A DNA stretch of 64,000 bases from positions 1,885,413-1,949,412 of the forward strand of contig JAVLUZ010000513.1 in NCBI GenBank assembly GCA_036768485.1, given 5' to 3'. The translations under genes and the position numbers were made by a program. Origin of the DNA: Mermis nigrescens. Lineage: Eukaryota; Nematoda; Enoplea; Mermithida; Mermithidae. A model generated the notes under the pieces. That model saw only the letters and a program-made list of their open reading frames with translations. It did not search any database and was not told the origin of the DNA. The first letter of the stretch is position 1. Each line of letters opens with the position of its first letter. Below, piece after piece: positions 23,401 through 33,939 of this stretch.

Positions 23401-25880
23401 GATCCATCTTTTTATCAAAAATACAAAAACAAAAACGAATTTTCATTGATGCAGAATTAATTTTAATTAATTTCTAATCGTATATTGGCGCGGCATAAAT
23501 CAGAAGTATTTTCGTATACGGCCAGAGAAACTACATATATTCGGCACCTGGCCGTTATCGAACCCTAGCAAATCAAACACACAAACGCAATCTCTACAAT
23601 CCACTTCGTCCTCTTGAGGCTAGCAATAAATACGATGCAAAAGAGAGGATTAGAGGATGCAATATCCAGGAAATTAGGCAACAGAAAATAATACGAAAAA
23701 AGGCTATTTTCTTGCTTAAATAGTGTCTCTACGAGTATTAATGCTTCAAATCAGCTAATAGTCTGTTGTACGTTGTTATGTCGATTGAAGCGCTAGAATT
23801 GAAGTGTATGTATAAGAGAATACTTCATTTCTACACTGATAAGTAATCTCTGGTGGATATTCTGGGACAAATATCGAACTCGTTACAACGAAACTTATCG
23901 AACTTAATGAGTATGTACCTACGTCTTATTCTTGCTTAAGAATAATCTACAGCGTACATTCATCCAAGTGCATATGCTATAGGATCAGTCTTACAGCAAT
24001 TTCTTCATATCATTAGCATAAAATGTGCTTGAAATCCTCATAAATCCCATAATGCGGGTCTTTTATACTTGCAAAATGCCTTTAAATAGGTTGCGAAGCT
24101 TCCAACTAAGACGAAAATTTGAGATTAAGTAGGGCGTAAAGTTTGTTAAGACGCGTCTCGAATTTTTGAGCAACGAATTGAAGCTTGTGATGAGTTAATC
24201 GGAAGTAAGTAACAGTTTGAGCATGTGTCCAGGAGTTAGCGTAAGAAAGTAAGAAAATTGCCGAACATTTCGCACGCAATCCTCATCATTCGCTGGAATT
24301 AATTGGATCAACTTGCTGCGTACTTTTTTTCGGAAAGGAAATAAATAGTACGAGATAAATATAATACACTTATACGTTGTTAATCTCATATTTGCGTATG
24401 AAAATGATCTAGAGTACAGCCGAAACGGCTGTAAGCTTTGAGAGGGAACGTAATGTCATTTCAATACAGTTGATTTTCATAAGCGCGTACGCTGACAAAA
24501 GTTTGGTTCGAAACTGAATGTAGCCGTCAAAAAATTATTTTGTCAATTTTATTTGATTTTTCTCTTGGTTTCTTACCTTTGTTCTCCTGAAAATATCAAT
24601 TTCCGTTCCGTAACTAGATGTATTAAATTGTGCTAGTAAAATCATTTAGGGTATGAAAGACGTTGCTCCGATAAAAGACGTGACTCTTGAGTAGTGATTA
24701 TCAAAAAGTTTTTTAGCATAGCAAACATTTACTAGCCTTTAGCAAATTAGGTTGGTCGTAAAACAAGCATGTGTTGATTCCAAGACCTCACAAATCATAA
24801 ACAATGACGTAAAACTTCTGGGACTGTTTTTTGAAGATTTTCCGCATTAATACGATTTCCGTATAAAAATTTATAGTACTTGACAATTTTTTAATATGAA
24901 TTTTGGTCTTTTGACATCTGAAAACGTTTGGGGTTGCGGACGCTGATCACGAGTGAAATACGTGAGAATTATTGTAAATATTATAGAAAGATAAAGATGA
25001 ACTAATAAAACTGAATAATTGCCTAAAATTCTTGTTATGGAACCTTGTCGACATTTTGAGACGAATATTTCAGAAAATCATTTATTATGTTTCACGATTA
25101 CGAGGACGCACAAATACAGGATGGTGCAAAAATGATCTATGATGTTGGAGCAGATACTTTTTGAATTGCGCTATCATGCAACAGAGCATTCACTGATCCA
25201 CGAATTGTATGTAAGTTCTATTAGCTATAGATTTTCATGTTATTTCAAAAAATAGATTTACTGAAAGTCAGTTCCTTTCGATAATTTCTATGTAAAATTT
25301 TAGATGTAAACGCAAACGGAGGCATGCACAAACATCTCTTCTGTTACATTTATTTTTCACAATGTTGTAGTTTTTGTTGATATTCAGTTTTTGTCTGCTA
25401 GAGTATAGCACATATCTAAAGTCGCTTACTTTATGAATGCATGCGAGCTAAGTTTTCATTTATATAACATTCAAATCTCAATAACATGCTTGAAAACGTC
25501 AAGCTGTTATTATTTTCTGCACATTCGTGTGATCAATTAAGCTTTTTACCAGATCGATCGACCTGGATAATTACATTTTAGAAATCTCCTGCAAAATCAG
25601 ATTATATTGTTTTGTTTGGCTGCCGGTAAGCGGCAGGTACTGTACTTATGCTGGTATACTATACATATTGCATTATAAAGTCTTCGCTTAAGTTTGGAAT
25701 CTCAAGGTTAAGTAAGCTTTAGGAATAATAAACTAAAATTTTCACTCATTATTCGAAATGAAAGTAAATGCACGAATTAACTAATCATACTTTCCGCCAA
25801 GACTTTGGTTCTTCGTCCTGCGCATTCATGTCCTCCTCCTGCTTCATCAAGATGTCCTCGATTTCCCACACGTCCGCCAT
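8494..25880 (-). CDS. Two-pore-domain potassium channel (TWK/K2P family), complete gene, 6 exons
   Basis: A K2P subunit; two such subunits form one plasma-membrane K+ leak channel. The exons 25880-25791, 22024-21792, 15053-14890, 13466-13292, 11338-10997 and 8827-8494 sum to 1338 nt, so 445 codons plus stop, with no frame break. All introns are GT-AG. Seen in the translation: M1 at about residues 34-60 (ending GAAVFYHLE), pore 1 filter TTIGYGN at 160-166, M2 at about 174-200, a charged acidic cytoplasmic loop at about 222-296, M3 at about 297-321, pore 2 filter TTIGFGD at 337-343, M4 at about 352-373, then a short C-tail. Order and length (four membrane segments, two pores, about 450 residues) are those of nematode TWK channels. 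The residues after M4 (IHNFGRAIKDARYALINVGG) resemble that group as I remember it. The exact orthologue cannot be named. The introns (1.4-6.7 kb) are long for a nematode and full of transposons. Confidence 0.93.
8828..10996 (-). other. K2P intron 5
   Basis: AT-rich. Contains short local repeats (CTTCGAATGTCCCA-like words at 9235-9400) and a GCGTGAAGCGTCAGAAAATTTT motif near 10440 shared with several repeats in the window. No element with clear termini was recognised. Confidence 0.5.
10997..11338 (-). CDS. K2P exon 5 (cytoplasmic loop, M3, pore helix 2)
   Basis: The acceptor CTGTCCAG|ATATGCC is the only AG near here that keeps the frame (MKM-R-YAEFKRRRI). The donor is ATTAG|GTAGGC; 342 nt, phase 2 in, phase 2 out. 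It encodes a basic then acidic loop (EDNNDLERLMVDDDR, ESQGEDSDSF), M3 (VPTPIILSILLGYMILGAWL...) and pore helix 2 (FFDAFYFAFI). Its acceptor is one copy of an 8-bp transposon target duplication (see the hAT element at 11347-11739). Confidence 0.92.
11347..11739. mobile_element. hAT-type miniature element at the exon 5 splice site
   Basis: The 393-bp element (CACTGTACATGTACAGCATG ... CCCCCAAAGAACACGT) is flanked by perfect 8-bp repeats CTGGACAG at 11339-11346 and 11740-11747. Its middle matches 29630-30012 (for example TGTACATGGCGCGAA, GTCGCAGCCATTTT, CAGTTGCCATTC). On the minus strand the left repeat reads CTGTCCAG and is the last 8 nt of K2P intron 4. Confidence 0.85.
11748..12447. mobile_element. 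Second, adjoining hAT-like element
   Basis: Begins CACCATAAATGCACAGCATG directly after the second CTGGACAG and resembles the left ends of 11347 and 29630. Inside is an inverted pair (TAGCATGACGCCACATT at 11823 and AATGTGGCGTCATGCAACGA at about 12212). The right end is uncertain; CATGAGCGTATCTGG near 12433 is the best candidate. Confidence 0.45.
12448..13291 (-). other. Remainder of K2P intron 4
   Basis: AT-rich. A stretch at about 12470-12560 (TTTTTGGCCATCGTTTATCAT) resembles the CAGTGGCGGAT family. Nothing else recognised. Confidence 0.4.
13292..13466 (-). CDS. K2P exon 4 (filter 1 and M2)
   Basis: The acceptor is TATTTAG|GCTATGG and the donor is ATGAG|GTAAAC; 175 nt, phase 1 in, phase 2 out. 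It gives YGNLVPVTFEGRVFCICYGL, then LLGVPLVLITVTDIGKFLAE (M2) and a basic stretch WKKRMKMR. It has no ORF longer than 60 codons starting with ATG, so it is easy to miss in a simple ORF scan. Confidence 0.93.
14116..14610. mobile_element. hAT-type non-autonomous element in K2P intron 3
   Basis: Flanked by perfect 8-bp repeats AATGAAAT (14108-14115 and 14611-14618). The termini CCGTGACCGATCCAGGA and TCCTGAATCCGCTCTTG are inverted and match the family consensus CAGTGGCGGATCCAGG. Contains the GGCGCTAAGCGCC motif shared with other copies. 495 bp, no coding capacity. Confidence 0.85.
14890..15053 (-). CDS. K2P exon 3 (cap and pore helix 1)
   Basis: The acceptor is TTTCTAG|GGAT and the donor is ACCATAG|GTAATT; 164 nt, phase 2 in, phase 1 out. 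It encodes the cap region (DLENLTRILFDAF...) and pore helix 1 (WTYNAAVFFSSTLLTTI). The intron cuts the filter codon for Gly163, so TTIGYG is only seen after splicing to exon 4. Confidence 0.93.
16276..16729. mobile_element. Foldback element with about 145-bp near-identical arms
   Basis: GGATCTAGTATACAATTTAC at 16276 is the inverse of the sequence ending at 16729 (GTAAATTGTATACTAGATCC). The arms stay near-identical through AAGGAGATAGCTATAAGCCT and GATTAACTTACGGTGT, leaving a loop of about 165 bp rich in TTTACTT. It interrupts the dispersed repeat whose other copy (18400-19290) lacks it. A transcript through it would form a long hairpin. Confidence 0.85.
17337..17431. repeat. CA dinucleotide microsatellite
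   Basis: About 45 uninterrupted CA units followed by AAACAAACA. The diverged copy of repeat B has only a few CA units at the same place (19259-19276), so this tract expanded in copy 1. Confidence 0.98.
17475..17516. repeat. Palindromic hairpin with GGGGCACTTCGCTGCCCC core
   Basis: ACTAGCAAATGGGGCA, CTTCGC, TGCCCCATCTGCTAGAGT forms a hairpin of about 17 bp per arm. A diverged copy is at 15218-15258. It may be the terminal structure of a mobile element. Confidence 0.5.
17780..18147. repeat. Minisatellite with GGTCAAAACCAT unit of about 47-60 bp
   Basis: Imperfect repeats of GGTCAAAACCATATTTTTGA followed by TGTTTTGGGATGTTTAAAAA, the cleanest spacing being 47 bp. Confidence 0.75.
18170..18378. 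repeat. 34-bp minisatellite
   Basis: About six copies of a 34-bp unit (ATAGCATGGGGTATGTTATA followed by TCACGTCCTATCTT) with a few changes per copy. Confidence 0.9.
18400..19290. repeat. Dispersed repeat B, copy 2
   Basis: See copy 1; this copy lacks the foldback insertion and carries only a short CA tract (GACACACACACACACA). It ends CTCAAAATTAATATTATAG. Confidence 0.75.
19362..19622. mobile_element. hAT-type miniature element, family A
   Basis: 261 bp, flanked by perfect 8-bp repeats GTCATTAC (19354-19361 and 19623-19630). Termini CATAGGTGGGCAGCG and CGCCCACGTGTG are imperfect inverted repeats. The interior has the family hallmark AATTCTGGGGG / TTTCTGGGGGG tracts. Confidence 0.88.
21792..22024 (-). 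CDS. K2P exon 2 (M1 and extracellular cap start)
   Basis: The acceptor is CATTTTCAG|TAC and the donor is ACGTG|GTATGT; the exon is 233 nt, entering in phase 0 and leaving in phase 2. It encodes YAKLILPHIGLILLSTAYIL and the rest of M1 through GAAVFYHLEKPYE, then the start of the extracellular cap helix. Trp108 is completed across the junction. The open frame continues past both ends, but the residues there do not look channel-like, so the splice sites decide the limits. Confidence 0.9.
22500..22650. repeat. CAGTGGCGGAT-family hAT fragment
   Basis: CAGTGACGGATTTAGGGGCGG at 22502 begins like the family terminus and continues into TAGTTGGCAAGATAAAGAATC shared with 100-125 and 59800-59825. The other end was not identified. 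Confidence 0.5.
22995..23162. repeat. Family A remnant
   Basis: GGCAGCAACTGGGGAGGGGG to CCCTTCGCACGCTCACATGTG matches family A (19362-19622) with the left terminus lost. Open frames through it are not conserved. Confidence 0.55.
25791..25880 (-). CDS. K2P exon 1 (start codon, cytoplasmic N-terminus)
   Basis: A 30-codon exon starting ATG GCG GAC and reading MADVWEIEDILMKQEEDMNA followed by QDEEPKSWRK. It ends AAA|GTATGA, a good 5' splice site, in phase 0, and fits exon 2, which also starts in phase 0. The joined WRK-YAKLILPH places a basic turn just before M1, as expected. No better start was seen upstream. A TTATAG lies 27 nt before the ATG and could be a splice or trans-splice acceptor, but that is a guess. 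Confidence 0.85.
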
Positions 25881-28800
25881 ATTGTCTTTATTGTTCTTTA
25901 TTTTCTATAATAAAATTTGCTTCCCAGGTCCACATAAAGAGCGCTAAAAATTGCAATAAAACAAAAATTCTGTGAGTGAGAAATTACACCGAAAGATTGC
26001 TTGAAGCATCCTAATATAAAAAATCAATATGCAATACTAAGACCTGAAAAGCATCTGGAAAATGCAATAAAATTTTTTCTTCGGAAGATCGGGCTAGCTT
26101 AAGCTTTTTGATGTTTGTGCACGTCATTTAGAACCGAATTCTATACTCACAAAAAGCTATCTAAACAATACGACGCTCATTAACGCAAAATGGTTCTCGT
26201 TTAAAAAACGGCTTTTTTCCCAACCTTTCTTTCAACAAACTTCTCTTTATTTTTAATTTATGTAGGATGATGATGTCAGGTTACGCCGGCTGCTGAGTCT
26301 AAGGACCTCATTTATAATTAAGGTTTGTAGTTTTACTATATTACAACCATAGCATATTTTTAGCATTAAGAAGCTTTTAATGACTATACACTGCACAACA
26401 TTTGATTTATGGTTAAAAACTAGCAAATCTATTCACTTTCAATTGGACTTTCAAAAGTATAGAACTATTCTAATCAGCTACTTGTTAGCTTCCTGGTAAT
26501 TAAGAATAAACCAGTAGGACGGCTGGAAAAATGAAGGTGCCTTATAAATTACAGGCTAAAGCTCAGTCTGGATTAAACAAAAATTAATGAGAAAAGTTAG
26601 TAACTAACAATGATTCCATATTTAATAGCAAAACTATTGTGAGCCATTAAAAAAAGATTGCAGCAGTTTCTTAAACTCTCGTTTTACAGCAGAATTCACG
26701 AAAAAGTTTTATCTTGTCTTAATTTAACATCACTGAGTAAAGCATTCTAACAGATCAGACCTATTATAAATTCTGAGATTACAACTAAAATTGGCATACA
26801 ATCGTTGTTTTAGCTTAAAAATCTGAATACAACTCACAGACAGTGAACTGTCGTTTAAGGGTACAAAATGCGGCTGACAGGTAGCAATACGATACTATTT
26901 CAGTAGTTTTTAATGTTCAAAATGCTTAACATTTAAAATGCTCAACAATCATTATACGTACGTACCCGCAGCAGGTATTTGTGTATTCTAATGATATTTT
27001 TGAATCGCTATGATTTGATTGTCTCATTCCGAAAATCGAAGCTCTCAAGCTTTTCAGTATATCCCGATCTAAAGTGCAAATGGTCCGCACTTCAGTGAAA
27101 TAAAGTGTCAGCTAAAACGTTAGTTACGTGTGACAATAGACACAATCAAGTATTATGGGATAAGTAAATGACGCACATGCCAAAAAGCATAAAGTGACAA
27201 AGCATTCTAACATTTTAGTTGCTCGGGAGCCGAAATAGCCAAATCAACGAATCGTCCGAAAGTGCGGCTTATTTCTGACACTCAATGTTCGCAATAAGTG
27301 ATAAAAATTCGATCGGCAATGCTTCGTGATGCACGTGTTTCGATCTAAACCTTTTTAAAATGTCGTTTAATCACTTGCGGCTTCTTTCAATAAAAGTCGC
27401 ATCGTATCGGAAAAAACCTGTAAAATCTATTTCCGGAGAAATCTAATGAGATAAAAGCACGCGTCTTCCAGGAAATATGTGAAATAATTCGTCTGGAATC
27501 CGAAATTATAATCTAGGCTCGTAAATATGCAGAGTTGTTCTTAGGATTAATGTAAGGCATAGCACAATCAATCTTTGTATGGTATATTTTTCATGGAAAA
27601 ATCGTCTAGGGATTCCATAAAATTAACAAATGACGAGTCATTTGTTTACCAGTGACACCAGCTATAGCGAGAATCCAACGCAAAAACGCCCAAATTCAGG
27701 CACTACGCCTTATGATAAGCAGAGGAACACCATTAGAGGAAGTCTGATTACAGGGCAGTAAAAATGGCTATACAATTTCGAGTAATAATTATCTATGCAT
27801 GCTTTTACGGTATATAAAAAACAAACAATAGCATAAATTTTGTCAAGTATCTCAGAAATTTAGTATATGCTAAATGTGATCATACTCTCAATATTTTTTG
27901 TTTAACAATGCATCGAACATACGGGGCTATGAACATAAATAGATTCGTAGCTACATTTTATAGAAACATTTGCGGAACACACAGGCAGAAACGCTGCGCT
28001 CTTTAATAAAAAATCTTATTTGGCACTAATGATTATTCTAAAGGATTTGAATTTATAATCCTAATAAAAAGGCCGCAAAAATAAATTAATGAATGGTCAT
28101 AAAACGCCATACATGGCGGTCTCGAAAACAGGACGATATTTATAAGCAATCACTTTGTCATTTTAACCAAAATATTCGCATTGTGTAAGATACCTACGTA
28201 TAGAATACGCAATATTAGGCTGTACTGTAGTACAGTAAGCGTATCATTGATATAAAGAGCTCATTATCTCTTAATCACGTTGGATTTACTTAAGCTCTGT
28301 TATTGCCTGATACCAAAGCCAATTTAACGAACAATCAAAAAAATAACGCGCCAGCAATGAATGTTATTTTGTTCTCGAAGAAAGAACATTAATACAGTGA
28401 AAATAAAAAATCTCTAAAATTTGGAATGGTAAATGCACCGGATAAACACGTTAAAATTTAATGACACACTCATCGTTCAATGATCGAATGAGCAGATGGA
28501 AGATAACAGAAAGGTCTTTACTATGTAAGATTTTTTCTTCCGAAGATTTACCTATTGTTTAGCCTTGTTTGACATTTACGAAAGTTCGGGCAGCATAATC
28601 AAATCCTGAAATACTTCGTGAGTTACTCGTACGTCCTCGCGTTATTAGTTCATTATATATTCGGAAAATCCGGTTTTCACGCAAAAATCATCAAGTAGAT
28701 ATTCTTAGACTGCAAAGTCATTGCCGTGTTTTCGCCAAAAGGAACAGCTTTTCATTTAGCACATTGTGACAAAGCATTTGCATTTGTTGCAACAAAAGTT

Positions 28801-29629
28801 TTATTCTTTTTCTTTCAAGTTTTAGCTCAACAAACGGTAGCAAGTTGGGTAGTTTTCCACTTTAGCTGCAACATGCAGTCATCATTTTTTTGATTTCCGC
28901 TTTCTGTCACACAAAAGCGATTTACAATTTTTATATAAATTCCGAATTCACGAAGAATCTTTATCAAAAGACATAGGCAAGAAAATACATCAGCAAAATG
29001 ATACACAAAAGTTAGGAAGCTATCGGTCTCTCCACGGAACATTTGAAGACACGGAAAGGATTTGCCGTAATTTTTTATGCTCACAGCTTGGAGAGAAAAT
29101 TAAACCACAAAATTAATTTTATTAAGTAAAATTATGCTTGTTCGCTACATCGTTCAATTTTTTACTCTTAAAATGTTTTGAAAATTGTTGCGATAAAAGA
29201 AGCATCTGGACATTTTTTGAGCAATAATGTGTTATGTTAAGAAATCTTTGATGTCCTTCTTCACACAATCCATAGGTTCTTTTCTTACTAAGAACAACGT
29301 CTTTTTCAGATCAAAATTTCACGCAGTAACTTTGCAGTCACAAACGAACAACGTTTCAGAATTCCGCGCTTAATAGCTGAAATTTGTGTGGGGATACTAT
29401 ATCCCAGCGCAAAACTCAGTTACCGTTGATAAAATTTTTGTGTAATGGGCTGATTCATACATACCACGCATTATCACCTGAATATTGATAAACATTTTTG
29501 AGATACATTTGAGTATCTGATCTCGAGATGAATGTACTCGTGTTCATATCACATTAATATGCAGATATATATCTGCATTATAATAAGTATATATTAATAT
29601 GTCAGAATTCGAACGGCGCTAGTCGCCAG
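25881..29629. other. Repeat-poor upstream region of the K2P gene
   Basis: No sequence shared with other parts of the window was recognised here and no convincing exon was seen. Possible regulatory DNA by position. Confidence 0.4.
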
Positions 29630-30012
29630 CATGCATGAACAGCATGGAAAGTCTGGCGGTGGGTGATCTGATCAGGCCTCAAAAGTTTTTAAAAAGTGCC
29701 TTCTTGAGTTAAAAAACGATGGATGCACGACAAGGTCCGGACAATGCTCGTTCTTTCTAGAATATATAACATAAAAAAATTTCGAAAAAATTCGAAAAAA
29801 TCGAATAAACTGAACAAAATATAGTCAAAAAATGTGTACATGGCGCGAAACGCCGAAAAAAGTGAGACTTTTGAGCCAAAATCGAGCTAAAACGCTTAAA
29901 AAGGCACACTTTTTACAATTTTTAAAAAAATCAACAAGTTTGAATGGTCGCAGCCATTTTTTGTAGGGAGTCAGTTGCCATTCTGGGGGTCAATCTCACA
30001 ATAACACGTATG
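29630..30012. mobile_element. hAT-type miniature element (sister of 11347-11739)
   Basis: 383 bp, starts CATGCATGAACAGCATGG and ends AACACGTATG. Flanked by GTCGCCAG (29622-29629) and GTCGACAG (30013-30020), a 7/8 target duplication. Confidence 0.82.
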
Positions 30013-30499
30013 GTCGACAGAATTCATTAGTTAACTTATCATCTAAAAGTGTATTTTTTAAATAGAAGTCCGGGCCCATCGATCTAATTCTTACACAAAA
30101 ATTAGCGCAAATGTTTAGCAGGATCGGTTGTTAATCTCACTATCGCGATTATTAAGCAGCTGCGCCTTTGATTTCGGTTGCGCTATAACATTTATCAAAT
30201 CATATCATTTCATGTGATACCTTTTGTAATGTAGAATTCGATCGGAATGAAAGCTTCAATGCGGTGATCATAAATCTCAATCATTCACTACCTTTTATTA
30301 AGCTGATTATAATCGCACGTATAAAATACAAATGTTCAGATTTCGAAATTCCGAAATGCTTCTTATATCAATAAATATTGTGGCGAATACTTAATTGGAT
30401 TTAAAATTTCAATTCAAGGTGGCATAAAATTGGAAAAAAATCATGGTAATGAGCTATAGCGAAATCGTAGCTAATACCAACATATGTATGTTAATTTCA

Positions 30500-30655
30500 G
30501 ACTCCGATTCGAGTAAGCTGAGAAGTCTAAAAAATAGTCAACATGTCCAAATAGAAGCGGAATCGACAACTATTACTCCAGAAAAAATGATTCGCGCGCC
30601 AAGTGCTTTGTCGCCGACGGAAATGTTGCAACACCTCAGAAAATCAAGTAAAAAA
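30500..30655 (+). CDS. Candidate exon of an unrecognised protein
   Basis: A consensus acceptor TTAATTTCAG at 30490-30499 is followed by an open frame reading DSDSSKLRSLKNSQHVQIEA, then PEKMIRAPSALSPTEMLQHL and RKSSK. It ends at AATCAA|GTAAAA or, a little later, TTACAG|GTCTCA. Alternatively the frame opens at ATG 30443 without splicing and stops at 30691. The sequence sits in repeat-poor DNA between the two head-to-head genes and has codon use and low-complexity acidic/Ser content that look coding. It could be an upstream exon of the CREB gene or another small gene; no family was recognised. Confidence 0.3.
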
Positions 30656-30699
30656 AGTTACAGGTCTCAAAATTTGAGACTCTTTCGATAAAACGCCGA

Positions 30700-33450
30700 C
30701 GCTTGGAATAGCAAACGCAAAAAACATTGTAACGACGACAAAAATGCACTGTTGCGCTTTTTTGTCGTCAAAAAACGGTCTCTTTAATGTCCGTTATTTC
30801 GTAGGATATTGCGCGGAAAGATCGGCTCATTATTTGAACTTAAAACAAACTTAGCTTCTGAAATTACGTAACAAAAAAGGTTAGCAGTGTGTTTTACACG
30901 CTCGTACGTTATACCAGCGGAGTATAAAGAAAAGTTGCCGTTTTTTTCGGGCTTATCCGTGCATATTCGATTCAGAAATAAAACAGATGACTTTAATTTA
31001 CGAGCAAGCCTGTTGTTTGCTTTTTGAAAGCGTGTGGAGGAAATATTCTTAAATCGGGAAAACTTGAAAATGCGCATCTGGAATAAGACAAAATTATCGC
31101 ATAGTAATAATTAATCGCAAAAAATAAACAAGAACGACGTTTTCAACACCACATTCCTTCAAATATATACACGGAAGTGTATGTTTAACGCGCTTTAAGA
31201 CGCTTTATTAGCCGCAGGTGGATTTCAAAAATGGCTATTCTCAAAGTTAGGTTATAAAGGACATGAATAAGAAACGATAGACACTCCTAACAATAATTTT
31301 TAAACCAATAAAAAGTAGCAGCCTGGAACGAAAATTCAAATTTCAAATTACAGAAAGCGCACCAAACACTTGGCCTAGTAGAGGATATTTCAAATTAAAT
31401 GATGAGCTTTAACAGTAATTAAACGGCTATGTATTCGCACGGAAGCATTTAGCATATATGTGTGTAAGCTCGTTCGTAATAGCGTCATAAAAAAGATCAA
31501 TTTGAAAATCATGGCACTCCATCTGATATTAAAAATTAGATTGACAAAATCAAGATTAGTAAGATGGAAGAATTATAACAAAAAAATAAAACAAAATAAA
31601 AAATTTTCACAATAACGTTAAAATTAAAATTTTAAAGAGTAAAAATGACGTTCTGAAGGATTATGGTAGCAAAACAATATCCCGATATATTCTCAAACAC
31701 AGATATATCCCATAACAACTGACATGCTTGCGATTTGTGTTAAGACATTGATGTACCAAACCATTAAGTTTTTTTATTTATTGAGTTCTAATAAACTATT
31801 GAAGCAAAAGTTCCAGTTTGTAACATCAGAGTAATAAAAAGATAGATTCGCATTTTTTAATCCATCTTTTCCTAAATCAAGAGAACTGAGATAATTAAGA
31901 GCATATGCACGAATGTAAAACTGGGAGAGCAACTTCAATACAGAGAGTGGCAAAATTATTTTCTATCTTTAAATGCAAACATATGAACTGACAGAGAAAG
32001 TTTTTAAAGTCGTCTACACATTAAGATAATTGAAATCGAGGAAAGAGCTGAACTCGAGATTATTATTTTCATCATTTTCTTCTCAATTAATGCACTGAAC
32101 CGAATCTCAATTAATCGCTTGTTATGCATGGTCTATATGCATATTTATCCATACTAATGTTTAATTAAAAGCGTCCAAATTGATATCCAAGAATAAAACG
32201 AAGTTTCGATAGGGTCATGCATTTGTTTTGTAAATCTGAGGGCTGATTGTTGAAAAAATTACCAATAATTTTTAAAATTTGTAGAAATGTAACAGTCCTT
32301 ACGGACACTTAAAAACAGAAAATTTAGCCGTAAACATGAAGAATTGAACGGACGACAATTAAAAAAATTTTCATGTATATCAAAAATTTGTGTCATGTGT
32401 CAAGATTTTTTTTGTATTCGTCGTATAGTCCGGAGCGCATACCTTTATTCCCTTGCTATGAATGTGCTATTTATTACTCTTTCTATAATCATATGATTAG
32501 CTTAATCCTTATTTTTACAGATTTTAGTCATTCCACTCTACGTTGTAGCGTGCACGTAATCAGAAATTCAAACATGCAGTTAATACCTTTTTATCACGGC
32601 AATTCATTCAGTCAAGTACAGAATTGAATAAAAATAACTATCTATCAGCAAATCTCAGACACACTCCTTAGTTTTTGGATTAGCCCACTGCAGCCCAAAA
32701 TAACGATTTTCGAATAAGAATATGTTCTTACACATAATATATCATACATATATAGGAAATAATTGCAGTGCATAGAATCACTTTGTGGCAAATAAATTAA
32801 AATAGGACGTCACATAAAATAGAATTAGGCACATAAAATATGATTAAATACACAGCTGAACAAGAAAACCAGGGTAAAACGATTTATACATGCATTTGAA
32901 ATTGATCTCCAAAACTACAATTAAGCATGCAAGCGACGCGAAAAGTGATAGCGTAACAAGGGCATCCATTCCGCAGATATTAAAAGGAATGCAACCGATG
33001 TTTTAATATGCTTCTGGGATAATCCCAAGGGTTTTTTAATTACGAGCTGCCATGTAATTACGAAATTTACATTTTCAGGAAAACTGCAGAAAAAGTGCAG
33101 AACGATTCAGTGAATTGATTATGAACGGAACAACAAGCTGGTTCACCAAATGTTGAGTGTGAATCGGTATCTTACTTACTTTATGATTTAATCGCACGTG
33201 TTTATTTTATGCGGTAGATAGATCAATAGAATATTTTTATTTTAGAAGAACAAGTCTCCAACGACCAATGTGTCACACAACAGATGTAGTATGTAAAAGT
33301 GCCTCTCAGAATATTTAGAATTTATCACCGCAATTCTTGCTAATGAAGCTCGGATCGGATCTAAAGGGACTGTTGCCAGCCAAACAATGCCGGAGCTTAG
33401 CAAATTCTAGATAATTCATATTTAATGCTACAAATTAATTGTAAAGAAAT
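30700..33450. other. Repeat-poor intergenic DNA
   Basis: AT-rich, no recognised element or gene. The minus-strand 97-codon frame at 30784-31077 shows no family signature and no clear splice context. Confidence 0.4.
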
Positions 33451-33939
33451 TATAAACGATGAATAGAAGGAAATTCGTCAGTGGTTGTCCCATAAGGCGG
33501 GTCTGGGGGGATAAGCCAGAAAGCTTTTCTCAGTCAAAATGGCCTCAAGCTGGTTTAAATGCTAAAATAGCATAAAAACGCGTTAATCCACAGTTTATCG
33601 ATTGACGCTTTCTACAACTGTTGAGTTAAAGGTAGGGACAGTGTTAACTACATACTTTAAATACCTATACAAGTAGGTCGGTATTCCCGAAAATCGCTTT
33701 TCCATAGGTGTAAGCAGGATTTTTCCCAGAGGGGAGCCCTGAAATTGTTCCTCTTAAAAGTCGATAAAAACGTATAAAAATGCGTCCTAGGTGTAAAATG
33801 ATGCCTTTTATGGACTTTTCACATCGTCCTGCAATAAATAAAATGCGAAGAAAAAATGTTTTTCTTGAAAATTATTCGCAATATGTTACACATTCTGCAA
33901 GTTTTATCACTCGGGTAGGACCTTAGATTAGAGAAAATG

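Larger units (their letters stand above)
22025..25790 (-). other. K2P intron 1
   Basis: Apart from the repeat remnants at 22500-22650 and 22995-23162, the DNA looks unique and AT-rich. Confidence 0.5.

Noticed and set aside
23057..23449. 130-codon plus-strand frame
   Set aside because: It begins inside a family A remnant and has no splice or family support.
30784..31077. 97-codon minus-strand frame as a gene
   Set aside because: No recognisable domain and no convincing splice sites or neighbours; could not be supported.
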